Notes: generated by a model not told the origin, from the letters alone. A stretch of 64,000 bases of DNA from an uncultured Opitutaceae bacterium (GCA_937902925.1 CALFNN010000077.1:1-64000); one strand, 5' to 3'. Positions 9,319 through 18,228 are shown, numbered from the stretch's first letter. Numbers and translations are program-made.

Positions 9319-9366
9319 ACGTCCGTGCGCGATTTTCGCGGCGGATCACTTCAACCGACATCATCA

Positions 9367-10593
9367 ATGAATCACCCTCGTGCCGTGGGTGCCGCGGCTT
9401 GCTCCGCGACACCACCAGAACTCGCGGTCCGCCGGACCGCCGCGCCTCGTGCGCTTTTCGCCCTCGGGCTCGCGCTGCTCGCGCAGCAAGCCACCGCCAT
9501 GGAAATCACGCCGGACTACGTCGTGCATTTCACGCCGGAGAACGCCATCCTCGGGCACTTTTCCTCGACGAAGAAGCCGGTCGTCACCGTGAAGTCCGGT
9601 GCGATCGTCCGGATCGAGGGCGGCGGCGGGGCGCGCTGGGGCGCGGGCGATCCCGACGCGTGGCTGAAGGAAAACAACGTCCCGACCACGGTGGAAACGT
9701 GCCCGGCGTTGCAGGAGACGATCAAGGTGCTGAAGGAAACGCCGAACCGGTTGCCGCCACCCGAGCCGCCGCCGGGTGCGCCGCCGCCCGCGGCGGGAGC
9801 GGCCGGTGCCGCGCGCGCCGGCGGCCACATGCTCGTCGGGCCGGTCTATATCGAGGACGCCGAGCCGGGCGATTCGCTCGAGATCCGCATTCTCGACGTC
9901 ACGCCGCGGATTCCTTACGGCACGGTCGGCGCGAATCCCGGCGGCGGCGCGCTGCCCGACCTCGTGCCGCGGCCGTTCACCAAGGTCGTCGTGCTCGATC
10001 TCAAGCGCAACGCGGGCATCTTCGACGACAACGTGGAGGTGCCACTCGCGCCCTTCAACGGCGTGATGGCGACGTGCCCGCCCGACTCCGAGGGGCCGGA
10101 CCGCCGCTCGGGTCCGCCGGGTGCGTTCGGCGGCAATCTCGACTGCAAGGAACTCGTCGCGGGCGCGACGCTTTACCTGCCGGTGTTCCAGAAGGGCGCG
10201 TTGTTCTACACCGGCGATTGCCACGCGGCGCAGGGCGATGGCGAGATCACGGTCAACGCGATCGAGACGGCGAACGTCGCGACGCTGCAATTCATCCTGC
10301 ACAAGGGCCTGACGCTGCAGGAGCCGCGCGCGGAAAGTCCGACCCACTACATCGCGTTCGGGCTGGATCCGGATTTGGACAAGGCGATGCGGATGGCGAT
10401 GATCGAGGCGGTGGATTTCCTGAAGGAAAAGCAGGGTTACGATTTTCACCACGCCTACACGCTCGCGAGCATCGCGGTGGACTTTCACGTGACGCAGGTC
10501 GTCGACAAGACCCTCGGCATCCACGCCATGATTCCGAAGAAACTCTTCATCAAGGATCCGAATCCCTATTGGTATCGGCCGCACGGAACGTGA
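9367..10593 (+). CDS. Exported acetamidase/formamidase (FmdA/AmdA) family protein 1
   Basis: A 408-residue member of the acetamidase/formamidase family, whose characterised members hydrolyse small amides such as formamide and acetamide to the acid plus ammonia. Family hallmarks visible: VKSGAIVRIEGGGG near the N-terminus, GPVYIEDAEPGDSLEIRI, PLAPFNGVMATCPP, FGGNLDCKEL, LYLPVFQKGALFYTGD-CHAAQGDGEI, and the C-terminal VDFHVTQVVD. Unlike typical cytoplasmic formamidases it has an N-terminal hydrophobic segment (about residues 28-44) ending AMEI, suggesting export. A Pro/Gly/Ala-rich stretch at about residues 135-155 interrupts the fold. The ATG at 9367 is preferred over the longer open frame (9199), whose added residues are basic and overlap the promoter element. 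First of three paralogs on this strand. Confidence 0.88.
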   Translation: MNHPRAVGAAACSATPPELAVRRTAAPRALFALGLALLAQQATAMEITPDYVVHFTPENAILGHFSSTKKPVVTVKSGAIVRIEGGGGARWGAGDPDAWLKENNVPTTVETCPALQETIKVLKETPNRLPPPEPPPGAPPPAAGAAGAARAGGHMLVGPVYIEDAEPGDSLEIRILDVTPRIPYGTVGANPGGGALPDLVPRPFTKVVVLDLKRNAGIFDDNVEVPLAPFNGVMATCPPDSEGPDRRSGPPGAFGGNLDCKELVAGATLYLPVFQKGALFYTGDCHAAQGDGEITVNAIETANVATLQFILHKGLTLQEPRAESPTHYIAFGLDPDLDKAMRMAMIEAVDFLKEKQGYDFHHAYTLASIAVDFHVTQVVDKTLGIHAMIPKKLFIKDPNPYWYRPHGT

Positions 10594-10626
10594 CCCGGCG
10601 CTGCGGGAAACCGGCGAGGTGGGGCG

Positions 10627-10655
10627 GGGCGCGACGCGAATGTCGCGCCCTTTTT
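10627..10655 (+). terminator. Rho-independent terminator
   Basis: Nine-base perfect stem (10627-10635 with 10642-10650), loop GCGAAT, then five T. It follows the first acetamidase-family gene, so the second probably needs its own promoter, in agreement with element A. Confidence 0.85.
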
Positions 10656-10682
10656 GTTGTTGCGGCACAATCGCGGTCGCCG

Positions 10683-10719
10683 TGGCACGCCGCTGGCTGT
10701 GGCGGGAGAGCCAATCGTC
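10683..10719 (+). promoter_or_regulatory. Sigma-54-like promoter element plus conserved start block (copy A)
   Basis: TGGCAC (10683-10688), five bases, TGGCT, then GCCAATCGTC at 10710-10719, exactly 27 nt from the first T. GG-N10-GC is intact; the -12 box has TGGC instead of TTGC. The element lies just after a terminator and 8 bases before the ATG of the second acetamidase-family gene, so a transcript starting near 10709 would have a leader of about 19 bases. Confidence 0.6.
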
Positions 10720-10727
10720 TACTCCCT

Positions 10728-11987
10728 ATGACTTCCTCACGAATGCTGGATTCGTGTCCGACGCGCTCGGACACCCGGTCGACGCTCCGCGTTGCCCAGT
10801 CGTTGCGCCTTGGTTCGCCTCGAGCGAACCGGGGCTTCGGTTCGATCATCAACCCGGCGACGACCCGCGGTCTCGCGCTCGCCGTGCTCGGCCTCGCGCT
10901 CGCCACGGGCGCGCGGGCACTGGAGGTGCCTTACGATTACACGGTGCCGTGCACGCCGGAGAACGCGATCTTCGGATATTTTTCGCCGACGAAAAAGCCG
11001 GTGCTCACGGTGAAGTCTGGCGCGGTGGTCCGCATCGAGGGCGGCGGCGGCAACAAGTGGGGCGCCGAGGCCGATCCCGACGTGTGGCTCAAGGAAAACC
11101 ACATCCCGATCACCGTCGAGACGAACGCAGCGCTGAAGGAAATTGTGACGGCGTTGAAGGACTCGCCGAACCGTCCCCCGCCACTGCCTGGCGCGCCGGC
11201 CGGCACCGGTCGCGGCGGCCATTTTCTCATCGGGCCGATCTACATCGAGGACGCCGAGCCGGGCGATTCGCTCGAGGTCCGCATCCTCGACGTGACGCCG
11301 CGGCTGCCCTACGGCGCGAACAGCGCCACGCCGGCCGGCGGCGGCCTGCCCGGCGTGATGCCGCGGCCGTTCAGCAAGGTCTATATGCTCGATCACAAGC
11401 GGAACGCCGCGATCTACGACGACAAAATCGAGATCCCGATGGCGCCCTTCAACGGCGTGAACGCGACGTGTCCGCCGGATTCGGAGGGACCATATCGGCG
11501 CTCGACGGAGCCGGGCGTGTTCGGCGGCAACCTGGACAGCAAGGACCTGACGACGGGCAGCACGCTTTACCTGCCGATTTTCCAGAAGGGCGCGCTCTTC
11601 TACACGGGCGACTGCCACGCGGCGCAGGGTGACGGCGAAATCGCCGGCGACGCGATCGGCACCGCGAACACCTGCATTTACCAGTTCATCCTCCACAAGG
11701 GCGTCACGCTCAAGGGCCCGCGGGCGGAGACGCCGACGGAATATATCATCTACGGCATGGATCACGACCTGGGGATCGCGATGAAGAACGCGATGATGGC
11801 CACGCTCGACTTCCTCAAGGAGAAGGGCGGCTACGATCTCATGCAGGCCTACACGCTGTGCAGCGCGGCGGTCGACTTCCGCGTGACGCAGGTGGTCGAC
11901 AAGACGCTCGGCATCCACGGCGCGATCGCGAAGAAACTCTTCGTGAACGACACGGACACCTACTGGTATCGCACGCCGCGATTTTGA
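10728..11987 (+). CDS. Exported acetamidase/formamidase (FmdA/AmdA) family protein 2
   Basis: A 419-residue paralog of the preceding gene with all the same blocks: VKSGAVVRIEGGGG, GPIYIEDAEPGDSLEVRI, PMAPFNGVNATCPP, LYLPIFQKGALFYTGD-CHAAQGDGEI and VDFRVTQVVDKT. It would hydrolyse a small amide to release ammonia, outside the cytoplasm if the N-terminal hydrophobic segment (about residues 45-65, ending ATGARALEV) is a signal peptide. The n-region before that segment is unusually long (about 44 residues) and contains an inverted repeat in the DNA (10812-10830) also found in the third paralog. The ATG at 10728 follows the conserved GCCAATCGTC block closely; a second ATG at 10743 is possible. The PPP/Gly-rich loop is shorter than in its neighbours. 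Confidence 0.88.
   Translation: MTSSRMLDSCPTRSDTRSTLRVAQSLRLGSPRANRGFGSIINPATTRGLALAVLGLALATGARALEVPYDYTVPCTPENAIFGYFSPTKKPVLTVKSGAVVRIEGGGGNKWGAEADPDVWLKENHIPITVETNAALKEIVTALKDSPNRPPPLPGAPAGTGRGGHFLIGPIYIEDAEPGDSLEVRILDVTPRLPYGANSATPAGGGLPGVMPRPFSKVYMLDHKRNAAIYDDKIEIPMAPFNGVNATCPPDSEGPYRRSTEPGVFGGNLDSKDLTTGSTLYLPIFQKGALFYTGDCHAAQGDGEIAGDAIGTANTCIYQFILHKGVTLKGPRAETPTEYIIYGMDHDLGIAMKNAMMATLDFLKEKGGYDLMQAYTLCSAAVDFRVTQVVDKTLGIHGAIAKKLFVNDTDTYWYRTPRF
10812..10830 (+). repeat. Hairpin in the signal-peptide coding region (copy 1)
   Basis: GGTTCGC, five bases, GCGAACC, followed by GGGGCTTC. The same arms, loop length and following bases occur at 12219-12237 in the next paralog. The two copies lie 102 and 105 bases after their GCCAATCGTC blocks. 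Confidence 0.6.
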
Positions 11988-12031
11988 TTGCGCGGTGGCC
12001 GCGCGGTGCGAAGCGCGGCGGGTCGATGCGA

Positions 12032-12059
12032 GCGCAGCCTGCGGGCTGCGCTTTTTTTT
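12032..12059 (+). terminator. Rho-independent terminator
   Basis: Eight-base stem (12032-12039 with 12044-12051), four-base loop and a run of eight T. It ends the second acetamidase-family gene. Confidence 0.9.
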
Positions 12060-12086
12060 CGCGGGTTCGGTAACTGGAGGTCCGGC

Positions 12087-12123
12087 TGGCACGCCACCGG
12101 CTCCGCCACTTTTGCCAATCGTC
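12087..12123 (+). promoter_or_regulatory. Sigma-54-like promoter element plus conserved start block (copy B)
   Basis: TGGCAC (12087-12092), five bases, CGGCT, then GCCAATCGTC at 12114-12123, again at 27 nt. GG-N10-GC is intact, the -12 box is off consensus. The ATG of the third acetamidase-family gene follows 11 bases later in the context ACAACC-ATG-AAT. Confidence 0.6.
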
Positions 12124-12134
12124 TCCCTACAACC

Positions 12135-13484
12135 ATGAATTCCTCTCCATTGCTGGATCGGCGGTCCGCTCGCGCGGCCGCCCAGTCGACGCCATGCGCC
12201 GGCTTTGTTCATCGCCCGGGTTCGCCAGTTGCGAACCGGGGCTTCAGTCGCCTCATCGTCCCGACCACCTTGCTCGCCCTCGGGTTTGCCGCCGGAGCGA
12301 GCGCGATGGAAGTGCCCTACGACGTGCTCGTGCCATGCACTCCGGAAAACCTGATCGTCGGCCACTACTCGTCGACGAAGAAACCGGTGGCCGTCGTCAA
12401 ATCCGGCACGGTCGTCCGGATCGAGGGCGGCGGCGGCGCGCGCGGCGGCGGAGGCGACGGCGAGGCCGCAGTCGAGGCGCAGAACAAATGGCTCAAGGAA
12501 AACGATATTTCGCTGACCGTGGCGGACAGCCCGGCGCTGCAGGAGACAATGAAGGCGCTTGCGGAGACCACGAACCGGTTGCCGCCACCTCCCGGCGCGC
12601 CGCCGGGCACGGGCGTGGGCGGGCATTTCATCATCGGCCCGGTTTACATCGAGGACGCGGAGCCGGGCGATTCGCTGGAGGTTCGAATCCTCGACGTGTC
12701 GCCGCGGATTCCATGGGGATCGACCGGTGGTTCGCCGGGTCGCGGCGGACTCGCGCTGGGTTCGAGTCCGCCGGAGTCCATGGCCAGCGCCTCGGCGGCG
12801 CTGCCGTTGCCCGGTGCGGGAGGACGGCGGGGCGGGGCGGGAGCGGCGGGCGGCATGGCCTTGCCGCGGCCGTTTTCAAAGGTCACGCTGCTCGATCTCA
12901 AGCGCAACGCGGGCCACTTCAACAAGAACATCGAAGTGCCGCTCGCGCCCTTCATGGGCGTGATGGCGACGTGCCCGCCGGATTCCGAGGGGCCGGACCG
13001 CCGGTCGACCGCGCCGGGGACGTTCGGCGGCAACCTGGATTGCAAGGAACTCGTCGCGGGCACGACCCTGTATCTGCCGGTTTATCAGAAGGGCGGGCTG
13101 TTTTACACGGGCGACTCGCATGCGGCGCAGGGCGATGGCGAGATCAGCGGCACGGCGATCGAGACGGCCGACACGTGCACGGTCCAGTTCATCCTGCACA
13201 AGGGCAAGACGCTCACGATGCCGCGCGCCGAGACGCCGACCGCCTACATCGCGTTCGGGCTCGATCCCGACCTGAACAAGGCGATGAAGCAGGCGATCGA
13301 CGAAACCCTGTCATTCCTGCAGGAAAAGGAAGGCCTCGATCTGCTCCAAGCCTATGCGCTTTCGAGCATCGCAGTGGATTTTCACGTGACGCAGGTCGTC
13401 GACCGCGTGTTTGGCATCCACGCAATGATCCCGAAGCGAATCTTCGTGAACGATCCGGACTCGTATTGGTATCGCGCCAAATAG
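12135..13484 (+). CDS. Exported acetamidase/formamidase (FmdA/AmdA) family protein 3
   Basis: A 449-residue third paralog, longest of the set because of two low-complexity insertions: a Gly-rich one after VVRIEGGGG and a Ser/Pro/Gly/Ala-rich one of about 45 residues (around residues 195-240) before LPRPFSKVTLLDLKRNAG. The family blocks are otherwise kept (GPVYIEDAEPGDSLEVRI, PLAPFMGVMATCPP, FGGNLDCKELVAGTT, YTGDSHAAQGDGEI, VDFHVTQVVD). The Cys of the usual GD-CHAAQ block is Ser here (GDSHAAQ), which may matter for activity or substrate. A hydrophobic segment at about residues 42-58 (LLALGFAAGASAM) suggests export after a long n-region. The ATG at 12135 lies 11 bases after the GCCAATCGTC block. 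Confidence 0.88.
   Translation: MNSSPLLDRRSARAAAQSTPCAGFVHRPGSPVANRGFSRLIVPTTLLALGFAAGASAMEVPYDVLVPCTPENLIVGHYSSTKKPVAVVKSGTVVRIEGGGGARGGGGDGEAAVEAQNKWLKENDISLTVADSPALQETMKALAETTNRLPPPPGAPPGTGVGGHFIIGPVYIEDAEPGDSLEVRILDVSPRIPWGSTGGSPGRGGLALGSSPPESMASASAALPLPGAGGRRGGAGAAGGMALPRPFSKVTLLDLKRNAGHFNKNIEVPLAPFMGVMATCPPDSEGPDRRSTAPGTFGGNLDCKELVAGTTLYLPVYQKGGLFYTGDSHAAQGDGEISGTAIETADTCTVQFILHKGKTLTMPRAETPTAYIAFGLDPDLNKAMKQAIDETLSFLQEKEGLDLLQAYALSSIAVDFHVTQVVDRVFGIHAMIPKRIFVNDPDSYWYRAK
12219..12237 (+). repeat. Hairpin in the signal-peptide coding region (copy 2)
   Basis: GGTTCGC, five bases (CAGTT), GCGAACC, then GGGGCTTC. The arms match the copy at 10812-10830 while the loop differs, so pairing is kept. 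Confidence 0.6.
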
Positions 13485-13517
13485 TCCGCGGCGAAGGCAC
13501 GACCCGGGACTCTGCTC

Positions 13518-13547
13518 GAGCGCGGCTGGAAAGGTCGCGCTCTTTTT
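13518..13547 (+). terminator. Rho-independent terminator
   Basis: Seven-base stem GAGCGCG/CGCGCTC (13518-13524 with 13536-13542) followed by five T, downstream of the third acetamidase-family gene. Confidence 0.75.
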
Positions 13548-13703
13548 CCGCTCCCGGCACACCCGACACCGGTCGGCAGGGCGGGTTCACCGATCGGCAG
13601 CCCGGTCGACTACAGTCCCGGTGCCCCCGGGGGAAGGGCCCTGCTGGAATGAAGCTTGCTGCCCCGTGCTGCATCAACCGGACGTGGCCGCCGGTTCGGC
13701 CCG

Positions 13704-15677
13704 ATGTTTTCCCTCCAACCACCCATGCGGAAGTGCGCCGGGTCCTCGGCGCGCACACGGAGACCGTGTGCGCTGATTTTCTTCGCGACGTTCATCGCCT
13801 ACTGGCCTGCGCTGGCTGGCGGATTCCTCTGGGACGACCCCGCCCACGTGACGCGTCCCGATCTCCGGTCGCTGGCCGGACTCGCGCGGATCTGGTTCGA
13901 GCCGGGTGCCACCCAGCAATACTACCCGCTCCTGCACTCGGCGTTCTGGCTCGAACACGCGTTGTGGGGCGATGCGACTGTCGGTTATCATCTCGTGAAC
14001 GTCCTGTTGCACGCGACGGCGGCGTGCCTGTTTGGCGTGGCGTTGCGCCGGCTCGAGGTGCCGGGGGCGTGGCTGGCGGCGGCGATTTTCGCGCTGCACC
14101 CGGTGGGCGTCGAATCGGTGGCGTGGATTTCCGAGCAGAAGAATACGCTGTCGCTCGTGCTTTATCTGGGAGCGGCGCTCGTCTACCTGCGCTTTGACGA
14201 ACGCCGCCGCCGGACCGACTACGCGGGCGCCACGGCGTTGTTCGTCGCCGCCCTGCTGACGAAGACGGTCGCGGCGACGCTGCCGGGTGCGCTCCTCGTG
14301 ATCTTCTGGTGGAAGCGCGGCCGCCTCGATGCGCGACGCGATGGGTTGCCGCTGCTGCCGTGGTTCGGCCTTGGGCTCGTTGCCGGCTTGTTCACGGCCA
14401 CGGTTGAACACGCGTTGATCGGCGCCGAAGGTGCGGACTTTGCGCTGTCGTTCCTGCAACGCGGCCTCCTCGCGGGTCGCGCGATCTGGTTTTATCTCGG
14501 CAAGCTCCTCTGGCCGGCCGACCTCGTTTTCATCTATCCGCGCTGGGACATCGATGCCGCGGCGGCGTGGCAATATCTGTTTCCACTCGCGGCCCTGGCC
14601 GCGACGGGCGGGTTGGCGTGGTGGGCCCCCCGTTCGCGTGCACCGCTCGCGGCGCTGCTTTTTTTCGGCGGCTCGCTGTTTCCCGCACTCGGTTTCGTCA
14701 ACGTCTTCCCTTTCCTCTATTCGTTCGTCGCGGATCATTTTCAGTATCTCGCGTCCCTCGGGGCGATCGCGGCAGCGTCGTCGGCGCTGACGTTCCTGCT
14801 CGCGCGCCTGCCCCGCTGGGAGAGCCGTGTCGCCGGCGCCACCCTGCTGATCTCGCTCGCCGCGCTCACGTGGCGGCAGTGCGGCATGTATCGCGACCTC
14901 TTTGTCCTCTACGATACGACGATCGCCCACAACCCGGCCTGCTGGATGGCGCACAACAATCTTGCCATCGCGCTCGCCGATGCCGGCCGGTGCGGCGAAG
15001 CAGTGGCGCACTTTGAGCAGGCGTTGAGACTCCGGCCGGCGTATCCCGAGGCGGAGGCCAATCTCGGCGAGGCATTGAACCGTCTCGGTCGTTCGGGTGA
15101 GGCCATCCCGCACCTGGAGCGGGCGCTTCAGCTGCAGCCAACCTACGCCGATGCGCATCACAATCTTGGCATCGCGCTGCTGGCCACGGGACGCGCGGCG
15201 GAGGGCATGGCGCAATTCGACGTGGCGCTCCGGCTCCGGCCGGCCTATCCCGAGGCGCAATTCAGTCTCGGTCACGCGCTCGCGGTCGCCGGCCGCTACG
15301 CCGACGCCATTCCCCATTTCGCCGAGGCGGCGCGCCTGAAACCCGACTACGCCGCCGCCCAGCTCGACTGGGGCACCGCGCTCATGGTCGTGGATCGCTT
15401 TCCCGAGGCGGTGGTTCATTTCGAGGAGGCCATTCGCCTGAATCCCGCGCTCCCCGAGGCGCACGACAATTACGGTCGCGGCCTCGCCCGGGCCGGCCGG
15501 ATGGAAGAGGCGATCGCGCAGTTCCGGGCGGCGCTCCGGTTGAATCCCGATTTCGCCGAGGCGCAGCTCCATCTGGCGCTCGCGCTCCGCCAGGCGGGCG
15601 GCCACGCCGAGGAAGCGGCGAAACATTTCGCCGAGGCACAGCGCCTCGATCCGACGCTGGCCGCGGGTTCGCGGTAG
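13704..15677 (+). CDS. Membrane protein with C-terminal TPR repeats (TMTC/GT-C-like)
   Basis: A protein of about 657 residues. The first 370 or so residues hold many hydrophobic segments; an early loop has WDDPAHV, and FALHPVGVESVAWISEQKN follows, a block typical of bacterial membrane-TPR proteins related to the TMTC/GT-C glycosyltransferase-like group. From about residue 410 to the end there are six or seven TPR units (repeats of the form A..NLG.AL...GR..EAI.HFE.AL.L.P.). The role is unknown; family logic suggests modification of an exported substrate or a scaffold. The start is uncertain: ATG at 13704 is used, 13725 is close and 13656 would add basic residues. It converges with the TonB receptor gene. 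Confidence 0.8.
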   Translation: MFSLQPPMRKCAGSSARTRRPCALIFFATFIAYWPALAGGFLWDDPAHVTRPDLRSLAGLARIWFEPGATQQYYPLLHSAFWLEHALWGDATVGYHLVNVLLHATAACLFGVALRRLEVPGAWLAAAIFALHPVGVESVAWISEQKNTLSLVLYLGAALVYLRFDERRRRTDYAGATALFVAALLTKTVAATLPGALLVIFWWKRGRLDARRDGLPLLPWFGLGLVAGLFTATVEHALIGAEGADFALSFLQRGLLAGRAIWFYLGKLLWPADLVFIYPRWDIDAAAAWQYLFPLAALAATGGLAWWAPRSRAPLAALLFFGGSLFPALGFVNVFPFLYSFVADHFQYLASLGAIAAASSALTFLLARLPRWESRVAGATLLISLAALTWRQCGMYRDLFVLYDTTIAHNPACWMAHNNLAIALADAGRCGEAVAHFEQALRLRPAYPEAEANLGEALNRLGRSGEAIPHLERALQLQPTYADAHHNLGIALLATGRAAEGMAQFDVALRLRPAYPEAQFSLGHALAVAGRYADAIPHFAEAARLKPDYAAAQLDWGTALMVVDRFPEAVVHFEEAIRLNPALPEAHDNYGRGLARAGRMEEAIAQFRAALRLNPDFAEAQLHLALALRQAGGHAEEAAKHFAEAQRLDPTLAAGSR

Positions 15678-15712
15678 TCACACCTGCCGCTCCCTGGCGC
15701 TCATTCTTTCCA

Positions 15713-15756
15713 GAAAAAACGCGCCGGCGGCACGGGTTGCGTGCATCGCCGGCGCG
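15713..15756 (-). terminator. Rho-independent terminator of the TonB-dependent receptor gene
   Basis: Ten-base perfect stem CGCGCCGGCG/CGCCGGCGCG (15720-15729 with 15747-15756) with an inner hairpin, followed on the minus strand by six T. It lies between the two converging genes. Confidence 0.85.
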
Positions 15757-15813
15757 GCAGTTGAACTTATTCCCGGCGGGTCGTCCCGATCCTCCGGGAG
15801 CCCATTCGGTGGC

Positions 15814-18228
15814 TCAGAATCCGTTCTTGCCGAACTTCCAGGTGAATTTGCAGTCGATGGTGCGACCGACCCCGGGGATGAGGCTGCCACCGTTGTTCGC
15901 GAAATAAAGGGCGTCGGTCAGGTTCTTGCCGGAGACGCGGAAGTCCCATTTTCTCGTGGTGTAGCCGATGGAGGCGGTCACGAGAAACGCCGCCGGCAGG
16001 TGAATCGTCTGCGAGCTGTCGGCGGAGAAGCTGCCCTGGCGATTGAAGCCCACGGAGGCGTCGAAGCCTTTGCCGAGATCGACGTTGGCAAACAGATTCC
16101 AGACCTGCGGCGGCTCGTAGCTCTTGCCGTTGTTGATGGCCGGCACGGTGACGCTGTAGCGGCCGAGACCCTGGGTGATGGGATCGTAGCCGGCGGCTGC
16201 GGCCGAGACGGTGACACCGCCGGCGCTGGGCGGCGTGGTGATTTTCTCGATCCAGTCGATCGAGGCGGAAATGCTGATCCGGCGGCTGGGCACCCAGCGG
16301 GCCTCGATATCGGCGCCCTTGCTCTCGGTGTTCACATACTGGTCGATGGTGGCGTTGTAACTGCCGCGGAACTGGTCGAAGGCGGACGAGCCGACGAACA
16401 ACTTGCCGCCGAAGAAGTCACCCTTGATGCCGGCTTCCTTCAACGTCGACGGCTGGAGAATTTCCTTGGCGGTGACCGTGGACGAGGTCAGCCCGCCGGA
16501 ACTGCCGGGAATGAAACTGCGAGGGCTGCCGTAGGTGAAATAGGGATGGATCCCCTTGAACAGCTCGTAGGACACGCTCGCCGAGGTCAGAGAGTATTTC
16601 TTATCGGAACCCTTGTCGAAACGGGGCGCCGTGATGCTGACGGTGTCGTTCGCCGCCAGCGTGTAGCCCTGGCGGGTGCCGACCCGGGCATAGACCGTGT
16701 CGAGGCGTTCACCGATCGTGAGGTTGAGCTTCCTGAACGCGGTGAGGTCGAGCAGCGTGCCGGCTCCCACCTCGATGTCCTGGCTCTTCACGCCCGAGGC
16801 GACGGGAGCCAGTTCGGGATTGTCGTAGCCGTCGGCGAAGGCGTAGCGCCCGGTCTGGTAGCGGCTGAGATCCCAGTAGTTGAAAATCTGGTCGATGTTC
16901 GTGGTGTTGTTGTAGGTGTCGAGCCAGCGCGCGTTGACCGAGGTCACGTCGGCGACTTTCAACCACTCGGGCAGGTGCGTGGCGTGCCACTCGACGCTCA
17001 CGCGGTCCTCGGCGAGGAAGGCATGGTGCATCCGGAAATAGGCGATGTCGGACGCCTTGTGGTGGGCCTGCTTCTCGATGAACAGCTTGTTGCGGAAGAC
17101 GAGATTCGGATCCGCATCGTTCACCAGGTCCGCAAAGAATATGTAGTCCCGGCCGAAGGCGTTCTTCTCGATCGCGACCGCGCGGGGGCTGAGTTTGACG
17201 ATCGCCGTCGTGGTCGGATCCATCGCCAGGATGCTCGGATTTGTGAGTTTGGGCGGAACGCCCGACGCCGGCACGGTGATGTTGAAGTTCTGCTTGGCGT
17301 TGACGAACTCGGCGAGGCTGACCAACCCGTCGCCGTTGGTATCGAGATTCACCAGCGGCAGGCCGGCCTGGTAATTCCGATTGTCGACGAGGTCCTGCGT
17401 GATCCGGTTCCAGCCCGCGATGCCGGTGCCGTGGAAGTTCTGGTAGTTGATGCCCGTCTCCAAGCGGAGCGACGGGGTGAGATCGACGGTCAGGGTCGAC
17501 TGCAGAATCTGCTGCCGGGTGAAATTGCCGTAGAAATATCCGTCCGAGTCGTCGACCTGGGCGTAGGTGTAGAAACCGGCGCGCTTGCCGAAGATGGACA
17601 GGGGGCCGCCCACTTCGCCGGTATAGGTTTTCTTGCCGTAGGTGCCGAGCGTCGCGGAGATCTTGCCCGTGATCGACTCCATGTAGCGGCCGGTGCTGGC
17701 GCGGGCGGACTTGGGTTTGTAGTCAGTGTAGCCGCCGACCTGGCCGGCGCCGTAGACGGCGGACGGCGGGCCGCGCACGATGTCGACGCCATCGCTGGCG
17801 CCGATGAGCGTGGGCATGTTCGGGCCGTTGTTGATGCGCTTCATCTCGCGGTAGTAGGTGTCGCCCGGGCCGCCGCGGATGTTCAACCCGCCCTGGATTC
17901 CGTAGGAAAACGAGGTGTAGGTGCTCGGCACGAAGCTCGCCATGTCGACGAGTTCGTTGATGTGGAATTTGTCGACCATGTCGCCGCTCACGATGCTGAT
18001 CGACCGCGGCGTTTCCACGATCGGCTTGCCGAGGCCGAAAACCGAGTCGCTGATCTTCGGGATGAGACCCGACGGATCGTTGTCGTTGGCGACGAATTTT
18101 TCCATGACGACGATGTTCTCGTCGGGTTTCTTTTCCTTTTCCTTGGCGTCGTCGGTTTGGGCGTGAACGGCGGCGAGGATGCCGAGAGTGCAGGCGGCAG
18201 CGACGACTAGCGGAATGCGTTGGGACAT
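15814..18228 (-). CDS. TonB-dependent outer-membrane receptor
   Basis: An 804-residue TonB-dependent receptor that would import a substrate through the outer membrane using TonB energy. MSQRIPLVVAAACTLGILAA then HAQT is a signal peptide; a TonB-box-like stretch (ENIVVMEKFVAN) follows. The plug is recognisable by SISIVSGDMVDKF, LNIRGGPGD and DGVDIVRGPPSAVYGAGQVGG. The rest is beta-barrel ending in WKFGKNGF, with a terminal aromatic residue. The ATG at 18228 is chosen because it begins the signal peptide. The barrel differs from the three receptors at 49-60 kb and there is no EF-hand. Upstream lies sigma-54-like copy C, shared with the amide genes, which suggests that its cargo may belong to the same pathway. 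The cargo itself cannot be read from the sequence. Confidence 0.92.
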   Translation of the reverse strand: MSQRIPLVVAAACTLGILAAVHAQTDDAKEKEKKPDENIVVMEKFVANDNDPSGLIPKISDSVFGLGKPIVETPRSISIVSGDMVDKFHINELVDMASFVPSTYTSFSYGIQGGLNIRGGPGDTYYREMKRINNGPNMPTLIGASDGVDIVRGPPSAVYGAGQVGGYTDYKPKSARASTGRYMESITGKISATLGTYGKKTYTGEVGGPLSIFGKRAGFYTYAQVDDSDGYFYGNFTRQQILQSTLTVDLTPSLRLETGINYQNFHGTGIAGWNRITQDLVDNRNYQAGLPLVNLDTNGDGLVSLAEFVNAKQNFNITVPASGVPPKLTNPSILAMDPTTTAIVKLSPRAVAIEKNAFGRDYIFFADLVNDADPNLVFRNKLFIEKQAHHKASDIAYFRMHHAFLAEDRVSVEWHATHLPEWLKVADVTSVNARWLDTYNNTTNIDQIFNYWDLSRYQTGRYAFADGYDNPELAPVASGVKSQDIEVGAGTLLDLTAFRKLNLTIGERLDTVYARVGTRQGYTLAANDTVSITAPRFDKGSDKKYSLTSASVSYELFKGIHPYFTYGSPRSFIPGSSGGLTSSTVTAKEILQPSTLKEAGIKGDFFGGKLFVGSSAFDQFRGSYNATIDQYVNTESKGADIEARWVPSRRISISASIDWIEKITTPPSAGGVTVSAAAAGYDPITQGLGRYSVTVPAINNGKSYEPPQVWNLFANVDLGKGFDASVGFNRQGSFSADSSQTIHLPAAFLVTASIGYTTRKWDFRVSGKNLTDALYFANNGGSLIPGVGRTIDCKFTWKFGKNGF

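Larger units (their letters stand above)
8860..9366. other. Divergent intergenic region between the RND operon and the acetamidase-family genes
   Basis: About 500 bases separate the minus-strand pump operon from the plus-strand acetamidase-family genes. It holds two copies, in opposite orientation, of the sigma-54-like element (9020-9056 minus; 9281-9318 plus) and a possible leader reading frame. The DNA between them (about 9060-9280) shows no gene I can support; activator binding sites would be expected there if the promoters are truly sigma-54 dependent, but I could not pick out a convincing enhancer repeat by eye. Confidence 0.6.
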
